A stretch of DNA of 64,000 nt from the NCBI GenBank assembly GCA_007922195.1, contig ML682038.1, positions 2,381,445 to 2,445,444 on the forward strand, in the 5' to 3' direction. The notes under the pieces are model-generated. The model saw nothing but the letters and a program-made list of their open reading frames with translations, was not told the origin of the DNA and did no database searches. This document shows, piece by piece, positions 35,661-46,802 of the stretch (the first letter of the stretch is position 1; every line of letters starts with the position of its first letter). The stretch is from Podocnemis expansa (lineage: Eukaryota > Chordata > Testudines > Podocnemididae). Both the position numbers and the translations under genes were made by a program.

Positions 35661-36067
35661 TATGAGTCCCATGCCTGCTCTTCCTTCATCTCACACACTT
35701 GTTCCCATGTGAGATAATGCACTTAGACTTCTGTAAATCATTTGGCTTGGTGCCATATGGCATTTTGATTAAAAACTAGAATGATATAAAAGGAGCATGG
35801 CCCACATTAAATGGATTAAAAACTGACTCACAAAGGTCTCAAAATATAATTATAAATGGGGAATTGTCATCAACTGGGTGTGTTTTCAGGGGGATCTTAG
35901 CCCTATGGTATATAACATATTTATCAAAGACTGAGAAGAAAACAAAATGACTGCTAAAGTTTTGCAGATGTCACAAAAACCGGGACAGTGGTAAATAATG
36001 GCAGGGACAGGTCACTGATTTAGATGGATCTGGATAGCTCGGCAAACTGGGCACAAGCAAAAAATAT

Positions 36068-37134
36068 GGCTATGTCCACACACGGGGAGTTTAATAGATT
36101 TAGCATGAAGTGATTTAAGCTAAAATCGATATAGCAATCATTAAATCAATTTAAATTACATCGATTTAACAGGTCCCCACAAAGAAAAACAACTCAAACT
36201 AGCATGTCCGCGGCAAGACTTGCTAGTTCAACTTACGAGAGGGGCACCCTGGGAGGTGTGGCAACATGGCCCCCTGGCAGGGCCATGTTCCCTGCCTTGT
36301 GCTCTCCAGGAGAGCCAGTGGCAGGGGAAAAAAGCCCCCACTGGCTCTGGGCTCCTAGAGCCCAGTGGGGGAAAAGACATCCCCCCAGACTGGCTGCAGC
36401 TTTCAGGTGCAGCGAGGCAGGGGGGAGATGGGATCCCACACACTGGGCTTCCCTGCACCTAGCCAGGCATGCCAAGAAAGGAGCCTGCAGAACCTGGCAT
36501 CCCTGCACCTGGCCAGGTGGCAGGGGCAGGGAAGCCATGCGCCTGGCTTCCCCCGGCAGATGCCAGGCAGCGGGGGCAGGTAGGCCCGCACGCCCAGCAT
36601 CCCCCTGTGCTAGCTTCCCTGCCCCCACTGCCTGCCAGGTACAGAGGGAAGCTGGGTGCACCAGCTTACCTGCCCCCGCCACGTGTGTGTGGGGGAAGCC
36701 AAGCATGTAGGACTACTTTGGGGCATGGGGTGTTTCCCCCACCACCAGCACAGCCAGCTGAGGGTGAGGGTGAGCCCCCCTGTGCCTCCCTGCACCACCC
36801 CTCCCTCCCTGGCCAGGGTGCTGATAGCCAGGGTTCTGGGAAGGGGGCTTCCTTCCAGGGTGCCATGCACACTGGGAGGAAGGTAAAACTGTTATATTGA
36901 TATGTGGGTCATATCGCTATAACACAGCAGTACTGGGTTATTTCAAAACCACAGTTTTGAGATAACCCTCATTTCGATATAAAACTAGCTATTATTATAT
37001 CAAAATGATTTTCCTCTATTTTGAAATAAGGGAGCTCCTTATTTTGAAATAAGGAAACATTGTGTAGACCTAAACATTTTTAAATTGAAATAACCAGTGT
37101 TATTTTGATTTAAAGCATTCATGTGGACATTCCC
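36068..37134. mobile_element. Cargo-bearing Harbinger-like MITE inside CR1, 1067 bp
   Basis: The ends GGCTATGTCCACAC and ATGTGGACATTCCC are flanked by TAT (36065-36067) and TAT (37135-37137). The outer ~170 bp and ~250 bp match the 8128 and 13308 copies (GGAGGTGTGGCAACATGGC; GGGAGCTCCTTATTTTG). About 36300-36885 is GC-rich sequence absent from those copies. It includes degenerate repeats of CTTCCCTGCACCTGGCCAGG type. Frames up to ~168 codons are open in several phases on both strands at once, which points to composition rather than a gene. Confidence 0.92.
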
Positions 37135-37853
37135 TATGTGTTTCAATACAGGTAAATGTAGAACTATAAATTTAGAAACAAAGAACATAGGACATATTCA
37201 GAGGATGGGGAACTCTAATCATCTGAACCTGAGATCCCAATATGGCCAAATGAGTCAGTAGGGACAAAACAGCGGAGTCTTAAGTAGAAGTGGAAGGGTT
37301 ATTTTAGCTCTGGTTTTAGCACTAGCATGACTGGTGCTAGATTCCTGTGGCCAAGTCTGATGAATTGCACAGGCTAGTAAAGAAGAATAAGAGCCATCCT
37401 TTTGTTTTTGCATAAGCTACTCAAGCCTTCAGTCTAAGTGCAAAAAAAAAGGGGGGGGTGGGGCGGCTGAAGCAGCCTTAGTCTCTACCCAGCCCCAAAG
37501 ATGAAGAAATGACTCAAAGAACTCTGTTTATCTTAAGAAAGAAATAGTTAAGGGGTGATTTGATCTAAGTAACTACATGGAGATCACATATTTCATCCTG
37601 AGATCTTCAATCTAGTGGAGGAAGGTGTTAACACTACCCAATGGCAGGAATATGGAGTTACACAAATCAGACTGGTGATAAGACATAATTTTTTTAGTGG
37701 TAAAAGTAATTAACAATTGAAACAACATACCAAGGTTCAGGGTGGATTCTCCATCACCAACAATTTTCAAAACAAAACAATTTTCTAAAAGATACACTCT
37801 AGGAATTATTTCGGGGCAGTTCCATGGCCTGCATTACACAGATTAGTCTATAT

Positions 37854-38640
37854 CAGAGGTGGGCAAAATACAGCCCATGGGCTGGATCCAGCCCACCTGA
37901 GGCCTATGTCCGGCCTGCCACACTTTGCCTGCTCTCCTCTGCCCCCTTTTGCCCCTTCCCACTAGTGCTGTGCTGAACAAGGGCCAGCGCTGCTGCTGCA
38001 CTGCCCAATGCCCTGGCACTCTCCCAGCTAGCCCTTTATAGCTCTGGGGCCAGAGCTGGTGCTGTGCTGCCCCCCTCCACCCCGATGTGCAGTGCTGTGC
38101 CACTCTGGGACCAGGGCAGGTGCTGTTGCTGCATTGTTTCACCACCTTCCACTCACCCACCCCCAGCCAGCACTTCACTGCTGCAGGGCCAGGGCTGTGG
38201 CTGAGGTCAGTGCTGCACCAATCTGGGGCTGGGGTGGGCACTGTGGTGCTCCAGGACCAGTACTGCCATTGCTCTGCTTCCTTCTTTCCCCCCGCAACCA
38301 ACTGGTGCTGCACCACTATAGAGCCCAAGGCTGGGGTCAGTGCTGCACCACTCTGGGGCTGAGGCAAGGGCCAGCACTTCAACTTCCCAGCACACCACCA
38401 GCCAGCTTTCCCTCACCTAAGGCTTTTCTGCCCCCTGCCCCTGCAGTCAGCTTTCCCTCACCCCCAGCCCTTCTGTCCCCCCAAGCCAGCTCTCCCCCAA
38501 CCCTTACGTAGCACCTCCCACCAATTCCCCTGGTCCCTCCCCTGCCAGCTCTCGCCTCCACTCTCCACGCTGCTTGCAACCCCAGTCCAGCTCTCCGCTG
38601 CTACCATTGGCCTCTCTCTGAATATTATTGCCTGCCCCTG
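37854..38640. mobile_element. Nonautonomous hAT element inside CR1, 787 bp
   Basis: The left end CAGAGGTGGGCAAAATAC and the reverse complement of the right end, CAGGGGCAGGCAATAATA, form the inverted repeat. The flanks GTCTATAT (37846-37853) and GTCTTGAT (38641-38648) agree at six of eight positions and both fit the CR1 sequence they interrupt. The interior is C/G-rich with repeated GTGCTGCACCA and CCAGCTCTCC motifs. Open frames to ~179 codons come from base composition; no transposase. Confidence 0.88.
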
Positions 38641-38705
38641 GTCTTGATAACCAGTGATCTGTTTTCACCTTGAGATCTATTATTCTAAGCGTCATCCAAC
38701 TTTTG

Positions 38706-39564
38706 CACACTTTCATTTAGTGGGAATATACCAGTTCTGTGGCAGAGTGCAAAATCCTGTGAAGCAAGGAGCAGAATTTATTTTATTCTATATTAGTAGA
38801 TCGGTACTAGTAAGTCTTGTGTGTGCAGCTATGTTTTTAGTCTTTCATAATAGCTTTCTTTGTAATTGTCAACTTATTAGCATACTGTTGTAATTCTTTA
38901 TTCTTCCAATTATTTGCATGTTTAACTGGAAGCATTAGCATATGTAAATACTGCCTTTCTATAATGATTGGCAGAATAGGCTTATTGTGTTGAGCTAATT
39001 TGGAAGCTAAATAACCCTAAACGTTAAAAAAAAAGTGCATGTATAGGAAAATAATATACAACAAACCTTTTGTGCATAATTTAAAATGAGCTCTGCTGCT
39101 TGTCTACTTTTAGATAGCTATTAACTATATTTACTTTATTGCATAATTGATTGTAGGAATCCTGTTCACCCATCCAAAGACTAATATTTAAATTTCATGC
39201 TATTTGTCAGGAATTAAATGACTTCCATATTGTAATATAGATTACTATTTTGGCAGCTGAAGATGGTACTTAACAAGTCAATGTTTGCCTGTGGTTAGCA
39301 CAGCTACCACAGATATCTCCTATTCTAAATAGACTGGGAAACTGTGGTAAAATACTACTGCATGCTGGATGCTGATGAAGATAGAAGGGTTAGTTGGTTC
39401 CTTATGGAACTGATGGGATTATAGTATGTCTTATTAATAAAACTGATGACTTGGCATGGCAGCTCAGCTTCATAGTAACAGAAAAATAAATATAGTGACT
39501 AGTTTTCTTTAGAATAGCAACTCAAAGTTAATGTTATATTCTCAAAGCTTGCTACTTCCAAGCT
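38706..39564. other. Single-copy sequence, nothing recognised
   Basis: AT-rich stretch between the CR1 end and a MIR copy. Confidence 0.45.
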
Positions 39565-39835
39565 ATTTGATGTGGTGGGACTGTGGTCTTGTGGTTTGAA
39601 GAGGCAGCTGTTTTGATTCAGAGCCCCAACTGTCACATTCTTCCTCCGTGACCTTTCCAAATCATGTAATCACCTTATGATGCAGTTTACTGATTGGTAA
39701 AATGGGCATACTACTTTTATCCTTCCTTGCAAAGATGTTGTAAAGTTAATTAATTGACATTTCTACTAAAGTGTTTTGAGATTCCCAGATAAAGAGTGCT
39801 CTGAGTGTATTACTACCATTACAGGCAAATTATAA
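39565..39835 (+). repeat. MIR-type SINE
   Basis: Contains GTGACCTTTCCAAATCATGT, CAGTTTACTGATTGGTAAAA, TGGGCATACTAC, GCAAAGATGTTGTAAAG and GTGTTTTGAGATTCCCAGAT, the order of the MIR body and tail. The head (GTGGTCTTGTGG...) is also recognisable. Heavily diverged, as expected for an old SINE. Confidence 0.75.
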
Positions 39836-39890
39836 CTTCTGAGTATCTGACTTCGAAATATTCCTGGAGATCAAATCTTCCTTTCATAAT

Positions 39891-40273
39891 GTCTGTGTTC
39901 ACACAGCACTCTTATTTCGAAACAACAGAGGTTGTTTCAAAATAAGAAATACCCTGTTCACACGACGCACGGTTGTTTCGAAACAATGGCACCCATTATT
40001 TCAAAACAACGGCGTTGTTTCAAAACAACTTAAACCCCATATGGGGACGAAACAATGTTGTTTTGAAATGATTGTTTCGAAACAATGCCGTCCGAACATG
40101 TTGTTTCGAAACAACAGTGACTTGTTTTGAAATAACTGTTGCCTGAAACTGCTATTTCGCTTTGAGCTTTTTCCTTAATTTGAATTAACAAACTGTTAAT
40201 TTGAATTAAGATTTTTCAAAATAAGTTGTCGAAACAACTTGTATCAAAATAATGCCTGTGTGTGAACACAGCC
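39891..40273. mobile_element. Harbinger-like MITE, well preserved, 383 bp
   Basis: The ends GTCTGTGTTCACACAG and TGTGTGAACACAGCC are flanked by AAT (39888-39890) and AAT (40274-40276). Close relative of the 35300 copy. It keeps a ~42-bp module near 39980-40022 (AATGGCACCCATTATTTC region) that the 35300 copy lacks, and has lost a ~20-bp piece near the right end that the other copy keeps. Confidence 0.93.
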
Positions 40274-41257
40274 AATAACTTTGTAAAAAAATATTGGTAT
40301 GTTTGGAATGATCAGATTTTTATCAGTAAATGTTGGTAAATGTCAATTTCAACATGCATATTCAAACAGAAAAAAAATTTCCATCCCTAGTAATCTAAAT
40401 TTCATATAAGCAAAGTAAGAAAAATGCTGCTTGAGAATTCATTAGAGTTTGGTTTAAAGATTTTGGAGCTTTAGTAGTTATACAGCTTTAACTCTTTGAA
40501 ACTCTATGTCTCTCATTGAATAATTATTGTGTGAACCACCCATAATTTCCCTCAATAGTGAAAATTTAAACTTATAAACAATAAGAGGTTATGACCTATA
40601 ATTTTGCACAACTTTGAAAGTTTAAATGAATAAAATGTTTAAGAATGCTTAAAAATGAATACTGATATTGTCCACCAAAATAAAAAAAAATAAAAATTTA
40701 ATTCTGCCAATCTGTATCTCTTCCATAAGAAAGAAAGATGTCTACTCTAACTATCCATTAATTTACCCTTGTAAAATATTTCCCTTCTGAAGGAATTTTT
40801 TTCTTCGCCAGCTCGCTCACAGCCACCATAACTCTTAGCTGTTAACGTCACTGATTTAGAGACATTTTTTTGTAATTTGTATACTTTTATAAAAGTTAAT
40901 TGTCTGTATTTTTATTCAGCTAAAAAGAGAAGATGACTATACAATTTTTATATTAAAACTGTGGTTGTGAGATTTTAATTTTAACTTCACTCACTTGCCA
41001 CATTCATTCTGAGAGGTGCAAAACAGGCAATACATATGCCATCTGCCATGCATATTTGTAAACGTATTTGTTTAATGCATAAAACCTTTTCCATGATGTA
41101 CTGTATTTAGTATTCCTAGGTGATAAGTATTGAAAGAACACACGAAGTTTCAAAAGTCTAAGTCATATGATCCCTTGCAACATTTTGCATTAACCTTTCA
41201 AATTTTTTTGTTCATTTCTGTCACTGATGTGCAGCCCAGCTGTCTGACAGATCTAGT
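40274..41257. other. AT-rich single-copy sequence, nothing recognised
   Basis: Includes an A-rich run near 40680. No element boundaries seen. Confidence 0.45.
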
Positions 41258-41597
41258 TAGGGGCATAGCTGGCGCAGGGCACATGGGGCACGTGCCCCGA
41301 ATCCCAGCACCAGTGCCCCGGCTCTGGCGCACACATACCCCCCCCAGTCTCCAGTCCGATTGGGCCGGGGATCCAGGGCCCGGCTGCCCGCAGCTGCAGG
41401 ACTCGGCCACTTATGGCCGTGGCAGCCCCGTCCCCAGCCAGGGATCTGGGGTTTGGCCACCTGCAGCCGCAGACGCCGCTCCTGTCCCTGTCCCCGGCCA
41501 CTCTCAGCCCTGTCCCAGGCTGGGGGCATGGCCTGCAGCCAGGAGCCGTGGCCTAGGCCCATGGCCTGGGTGCTTCCCTGGGGCAGTGACACCTCTG
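41258..41597. mobile_element. GC-rich nonautonomous hAT element, 340 bp, perfect 8-bp duplication
   Basis: GATCTAGT occurs at 41250-41257 and again at 41598-41605, directly flanking a GC-rich block. Its ends, TAGGGGCATAGCTGGC and (reverse complement of the right) CAGAGGTGTCACTGCC, agree at about 10 of 16 positions and follow the hAT pattern CAGRGGYGT. The interior is a GC-rich spacer without coding signal despite several open frames. Confidence 0.85.
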
Positions 41598-42249
41598 GAT
41601 CTAGTCAAACTTATAATGTTATTCGATCATTCCTGACAGATTCAGAGAAAGCAAGGGGTTTTTAAAAAACATTTCCAGTTATGCTATTAATCTTCTCCTT
41701 TCTCAGACTGTTATACCCAGTGATATCAATGACTGGAGAGTAGGTACTTTTCCCTACACAAATTATCCTGCAATGGTGGAAGGACCATTCTGGTGGGTGA
41801 ATAGCAAATTGGCAGTCATTCTTAACTGGAATAAGAGTATCATATTATGATATTTGAAGGTGCCTCTGGTATCCAGCATATTTGTCAATTTTCTTGTTTT
41901 ATGACTTGGAAAGTGTAAAAAAAATTAGTAAATTACATTCTGATCTCATTAGTCCTGTGAAAGGGAACAAATCATTACCACAGTCACTCTTCCTCCAAAT
42001 CAATGGACTTCTACTTGATTTTTATCCTCTTTGACTTGTGTACTTTATTGCTATATTTTGAGTTGCCAAAACTCTGGGCTGTTTTTTTTTAAATAGATTG
42101 TTCTCTTATTTTGTCTGCAGAAGACTCTCTGTGGCCTTCTCTTCTTTTTGCTTTCTATGCTGTCACCATGTGACTTCATCTATTAACATGACTTGACCTA
42201 ACATCTCTATGTCTCTGTGCTGACTAATCTTTGATCTACTTTTCCATGC
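41598..42249. other. Single-copy sequence, nothing recognised
   Basis: No clear repeat between the hAT and the L2-clade LINE; part may belong to an unrecognisable 5' section of that LINE. Confidence 0.4.
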
Positions 42250-43115
42250 CTGCTTGTGTCTCCAGCAGACCCCTCATGCATTTTTGGTTGTCTGTCTGAT
42301 GAGTTATCTAGGATATCCCACCATTACCTCAAATTAAACAAGTTAAAACTAAGCTTCTTGTCCTGTCTGCAAAATGCTGCTGGCCCCTTTCATAGCTTAC
42401 CGCTTTTGATATTTACACAGTCCTTTTGTTCCCAGTTCACAAACATGGTGTTATTCTTGATTCTTCTTCTCTCAGTACATCGAAACTGTTACCATATACT
42501 ATCACTTATTCAGCATCTACATAGCATCTCTAAAATCTCTACCTATGAGGCTAAAATTCTTGTTCAGGTTTTGCAATAGTTGAGATATCACAACCTCTGC
42601 TGCCTTGAGGATCATCTTCTTTGACCACTACATGGATCCTGTTACAGTTGCTGAGCTTCCAGGCTCTGTACAGCTTCCCTCCAGCTTACACCTCTGCTTT
42701 ATTCTCCTCCCATGCTTCCTTTCTCTCCTACAATTCAACAGTCAATACCATTCCACCACTTATTTTGACTTGCTCTTCCTCCTATTCTTATTTCTGCCCT
42801 TTATGCTTAGAATGCCATTCCTGTTTTTGCTGTGGTAGGCCCCAGTACCCTCTCTCAACTCCCTCCAAATTTATTTCTCACTAGCATCCCACAGACAATA
42901 ATCCAATTCAATAAGAATGCTATCTCATCTGTATTTTAAACAAGGATCTAAAGTAGATACACATATTGCCATCTTGGTTTCCAATGAGGCCTGATTTGAG
43001 TGTTTGCCATTTTAGACTGTTAGCTCTTTGAGGCAGGGGCCAAACATATATCTTCTAGCTTTTATTACACCGAGGACTTTGTCACTGCTTGACAAACAAT
43101 AATTATCTGTCACTG
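42250..43115 (+). mobile_element. Ancient L2-clade LINE, 3' part
   Basis: The frame at 42435-42476 reads VHKHGVILDSSSLS, matching the xxLGVxLDSSLS motif near the end of the L2/CR1-L3 reverse transcriptase domain. Pyrimidine-rich downstream sequence (TTCTTTGACCACTACATGG, TTATTCTCCTCCCATGC) is typical of the 3' coding end. The tail TTTAGACTGTTAGCTCTTTG followed by AGGCAGGGGCC is the conserved L2/L3 3' end. Many frameshifts; inactive and old. Confidence 0.7.
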
Positions 43116-44799
43116 ATTTTTAAAGCATCAAAGATGTGTACAATAGTTTTAAACCATCACTGGAGTATTAAATTCACAGTAAGAGTCCTAAAAATACAAT
43201 ATATGCATTTCCAGAAAGGTTAGTAAATATAGGTGAAGGCATTCATTGTGCTCTAGGTAGGTTATGAACTAGAAATCCCACTATGAGCTAGATGTCATCA
43301 TGTAAGTAAGAAAGGCCAGTGCAGTTACATGTCATCATCTTTAGCTTTAAGCTCTAACAATGAGCCTTGCTGCACATTTAAATCAATAGTTTCAGTTTCT
43401 GTACCTTTTAATAGGGATTTCTTTTCTTTAATTCTGAATCTAGTAGCATTTAGAACATTATTTTTGTGGGACTGCATACTATCATTTTGCTTGATCATTA
43501 CAAAAGTTTGACCTCAGTCAAAATATAGAGATTGAGCAATTATATTCATCATATAAAAATCCTATCCCATAAAAGTCTAGATCTGTCACACAAGTAAGGT
43601 TGCATAAGCCAAGAAATACATAACCCACCACTTTCATGATTTTGAAAACCAAAAGCAAAAAAAGAGAATAGAGAGAAAGAGAGAGAGAGAGATGAAATGC
43701 AACCAACTAGTCAAGAAAAGAGGACTCTGTTTCTTTAAGCTAAGGAGAAAAATAAAACCCAATCATTCCAAATGTATTGCTTTAGTCATCTGGTTTCATT
43801 CTTTTAATGACCTTTAACATCTGCAAAAATATTGTGAGAAGCTAATTTTGTTTGTACTGTGGTGGTGCAGAACAGTTCCTGGCTGTCAGTCTAGGATGTG
43901 CTATAAAATAAAATTGTCTTTCTGGGAGTCTGACAAAAACCTACTGTACAGGTCCAGTTTATTTACAACAGTCTAAAATGAAAAGAAAACAGAATTTTAC
44001 AACATACTAACATTTGAAAAATGAATAGCATTTGCACATTTATAGACATTTTAGTAATAGAGTTTCAAGATAGCCACCAAAATTAAGAGGTCTAATTTTT
44101 AACCATGATATTCCAGAAAAATTTTAACAAGCAAAAAATATTTCTAGTCAAATTGCTCTTCTTTTAAACTGTGAGAAAGCATCTTTTAACCAATTAAACT
44201 CTTTTTCAGCAATAACACCTTTAAAAATGGGCAAGTAGCCCAGTTTCTGCAAGTCCTTAACTTAACAGCACAACGTGAAGAAACAGATGTATTTTCTCCC
44301 CCTATTATACTGAGTGTGGGGGTACAACATTATCATAGGGGATGGACACCCTTATATTGGGAGCAGTGTGTAGCCGTATCACCATAAAGGGAATTTTTGC
44401 CAGAGAGACACATACCTCCTCTTCCCTAGTTCCTTATCACAACCCAGAGTGGAGATAAAGAATAGTGACCCTTCCTCCGCTATGCCTCTTGGCTCAGTTC
44501 AGGATGAGACAAGGCCATAAGCTGTCCAGTCTCCCATACAGGACATGTTGACATTAGTTTAAAGTGAGGCACCACTTTCTTAATATGACAGAATGATTCT
44601 TTTATTTGATAAGGGAAGAGAGATTATAAAAAAATGGATCATCCAATCAGGCTAGAAATGTTATAGTTATACTACAAAGGCAATTGTAAGACTCCCCCAG
44701 AATGACACATTATGCATTGTGAATATAAACTGACAGTGTTTCTGTGTACTACAGTCTGCTTTGGATTTGGACCAATGTCATTCAGCCTTTTCATCAGTT
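43116..44799. other. Single-copy sequence, nothing recognised
   Basis: Apart from the GA tract listed below, no repeat or exon was identified. Confidence 0.45.
43670..43692 (+). repeat. GA dinucleotide microsatellite
   Basis: GAGAGAAAGAGAGAGAGAGA continuing for three more bases. Confidence 0.95.
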
Positions 44800-45655
44800 G
44801 ATCTTGAAGTCAATATAAAATCACTATTGATAAAATTTGCAGATGACAGAAAGATTGGTGGAGTGGTTAAATAATGATGAAGATGGGGCAAACATACAGA
44901 ACAATCTGGATTATTTGGTAAACTGGGCCCATAACTTCAGAATGGGGAATGGTATCATGGAAATCAATGATTGGAAAGTCTTAGTGGTCATTGCGGACAA
45001 ACAACTGTCAACTGGACATGAGCTTCGAGTGCAACGCTGTCATGGGAAGGGCTTATGTGATCCTTGGAACTGGAAACAGAAATAGTGAGCAAAAAGGAGA
45101 TTTTTATCTTCCTGTGTGGCATTAGTGAGACTGTTATTAGAATACTGTGCGCAATTCTGGTGTCTACATTTTTAAAAGGAATTTAAACATGTAAAGCATG
45201 TAAATTTAAACATGAAATATGTAAAGAGCTCAATCTGTTCAGTTTATCCAAAAGGAGACTGAGAGGAGATTTGATTAGAGTGTATATGTACTGTCATAGG
45301 GAGAAAATACCCAGGATTAAAGGACTCTTTAAACAAGTAGAGAAAGGCAGAACAAAAACCAATGGCTGGAAACTGAAGCTAGAAAAATTCAAATGAGAAA
45401 TAAAGCACTATTTTTAACTAGTGAGGGTAATTAACCCCTGGGATGAATTATCATTAAAGGAGTGAATTCTCTATCACTTCATGTTTTCATATCAAGACTG
45501 GATGCCTTTTGAGAAGACATGCTTTAGTCAAGCACAAGTTATGGGACTCAATACAGGGGTAAATGGGTGAAATTTAATGGTCTATGACATAAAGGAGGTC
45601 AGACAAGATGATCTAATGGTCCCTTCTGGCCTTAAATTCTATGAATCTATGAAGT
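44800..45655 (+). mobile_element. CR1 LINE, 3' half, 5'-truncated
   Basis: The frame from about 44803 reads LEVNIKSLLIKFADDRKIGG; F-A-D-D at 44836-44847 is the catalytic box of the CR1 reverse transcriptase, with both aspartates present. It continues NNLDYLVNWAHNFRM (the DLDxLxxWAxxxxM region) and stops at 45083-45085. The 3' untranslated part has GAGCTCAATCTGTTCAG, CAATGGCTGGAAACTGAAGC, ATGATCTAATGGTCCCTTCT and ends in the CR1 octamer-type repeat ATTCTATGAATCTATGAA. Truncated at the 5' end, as is usual for CR1. Confidence 0.93.
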
Positions 45656-46161
45656 ATGAACTACATCCTAATGTTCTGAAGGTGCCAACAGATCAGTCTT
45701 CCGGTATATCAAAGGGCCAATTGATTTATTTTAATTCTTTTCTTCAGAAAATATATCATGCTTGTCTGTATTTCTTTCTAGTAACCAAAAGCCATTCATT
45801 ATCCCACACATATGAAAATATCTTTTTTTTCCCCATTCGGTTCCAGGTCACTAACAGCTTAATCAAAAACATATTATACAGAAATTATCTTTACCACCCT
45901 ATGGTATGTTACTTTGGTGAATACTAGTGAGGAGTAAAACTGCAAACTTCGGAGGCTTGGCTTACTCAAGTATTCAGACCATTGGCTTACTGTTCAAAGT
46001 TAATCTGAAGCTATGGCTGTACAGGCATATAAAAATGAAAAGGAGTGCTATTGTAACCCATATACCTAAATGGAGCAATCTCTTTTAGAGATCTCTTTTG
46101 GCTGGGTTACGTTGCTTGGCAGATTTAGCGGCTCAGAAACCAGAAGTTTCTGGAACTAGGG
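45656..46161. other. Single-copy sequence, nothing recognised
   Basis: Spacer between CR1 and the LTR candidate. Confidence 0.4.
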
Positions 46162-46802
46162 TGTGGTAGTATATTGAGCATGCTCCACAAGTTTCTATTG
46201 TGCTGGAGTCAGATGCCTGAGAGGAGCAGCTCAGAGAGGACCAACCACAGGGAGCTACAGAGTCCATTTGCTCAGTGATTGAGTGAAAGGACCTGAGCCA
46301 GGAGTGGATTGCAGGATGTTTTCTCCCTGCTTTGGACTATTTTGCAGGGGAGTTTTCTGTTGGGGGACTGAGGGCTGGATAACCAGTAAACAGGCTGTGT
46401 GGTGCTGGTTGTACAGGAGAAAGAAAGGACTGCATGGCATTGTCCTGAAGATTCCTGCAGCCAGAGAAGAAGAGGATTGCTGCTATTTTCCATTCAAGCC
46501 TCAAGGACTTGAGCAAAGGTTGCAATTGAGATAATGGTGACTCCAGCTGAACTTTGGGATACATGGGTTTCTTACTGTTTTGTTTAAATTCATTTTGGTT
46601 TCTTAGGATAAGGTTTGTTAAGTTAGTTAATAAAGTTCATTGTTATGTTCATTCTGAGTAGTATTTGTTGTGGGGTGGGAACTCTGAGCAGTCTTCACTG
46701 TGAGTCTCTACAGACTGGATCCTGGTTCTCCAGCTGCTTCCTACAGGGGTTTAACCTCTGTTGGGCACTGGAGAGGGGCTAATGAATGAATTCTGTGCCA
46801 CA
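46162..46802 (+). mobile_element. Possible solo LTR
   Basis: The block begins TGTGGTAGTATATTGAG and ends TGTGCCACA, so it starts TG and ends CA with a short TGTGG/CCACA inverted repeat. It has AATAAA at 46629-46634 followed by a GT-rich stretch (TTTGTTGTGGGGTGGG), the order expected of an LTR. No matching target duplication was found and no internal retroviral sequence or second LTR is present. The boundaries are tentative. Confidence 0.35.

Larger units (their letters stand above)
35720..38705 (+). mobile_element. Degraded CR1 LINE split by two younger transposons
   Basis: Three pieces form one element. 35720-36067 is reverse-transcriptase sequence: the DFCKSFGLVPYGILI frame (cf. the DLSKAFDTVPHDIL region of CR1) runs to the GCACAAGCAAA region. 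37138-37845 continues with TTTCAATACAGGTAAATG, the coding end and 3' region (GGTGGATTCTCCATCACC, CTAGGAATTATTTCGGGG). 38641-38705 holds the last part (GAGATCTATTATTCTA). A MITE (36068-37134) and a hAT (37854-38640) interrupt it, each with a duplicated target. Many frameshifts and stops; inactive. Confidence 0.88.

Noticed and set aside
36204..36710. 168-codon open frame on the plus strand
   Set aside because: It lies within the Harbinger-like MITE and overlaps open frames in other phases on both strands. The translation is low-complexity Pro/Gly/Ala/Cys-rich with no recognisable domain.
37843..38382. 179-codon minus-strand open frame
   Set aside because: It is contained almost entirely in the hAT element that interrupts the CR1 copy and reflects its GC-rich repeats.
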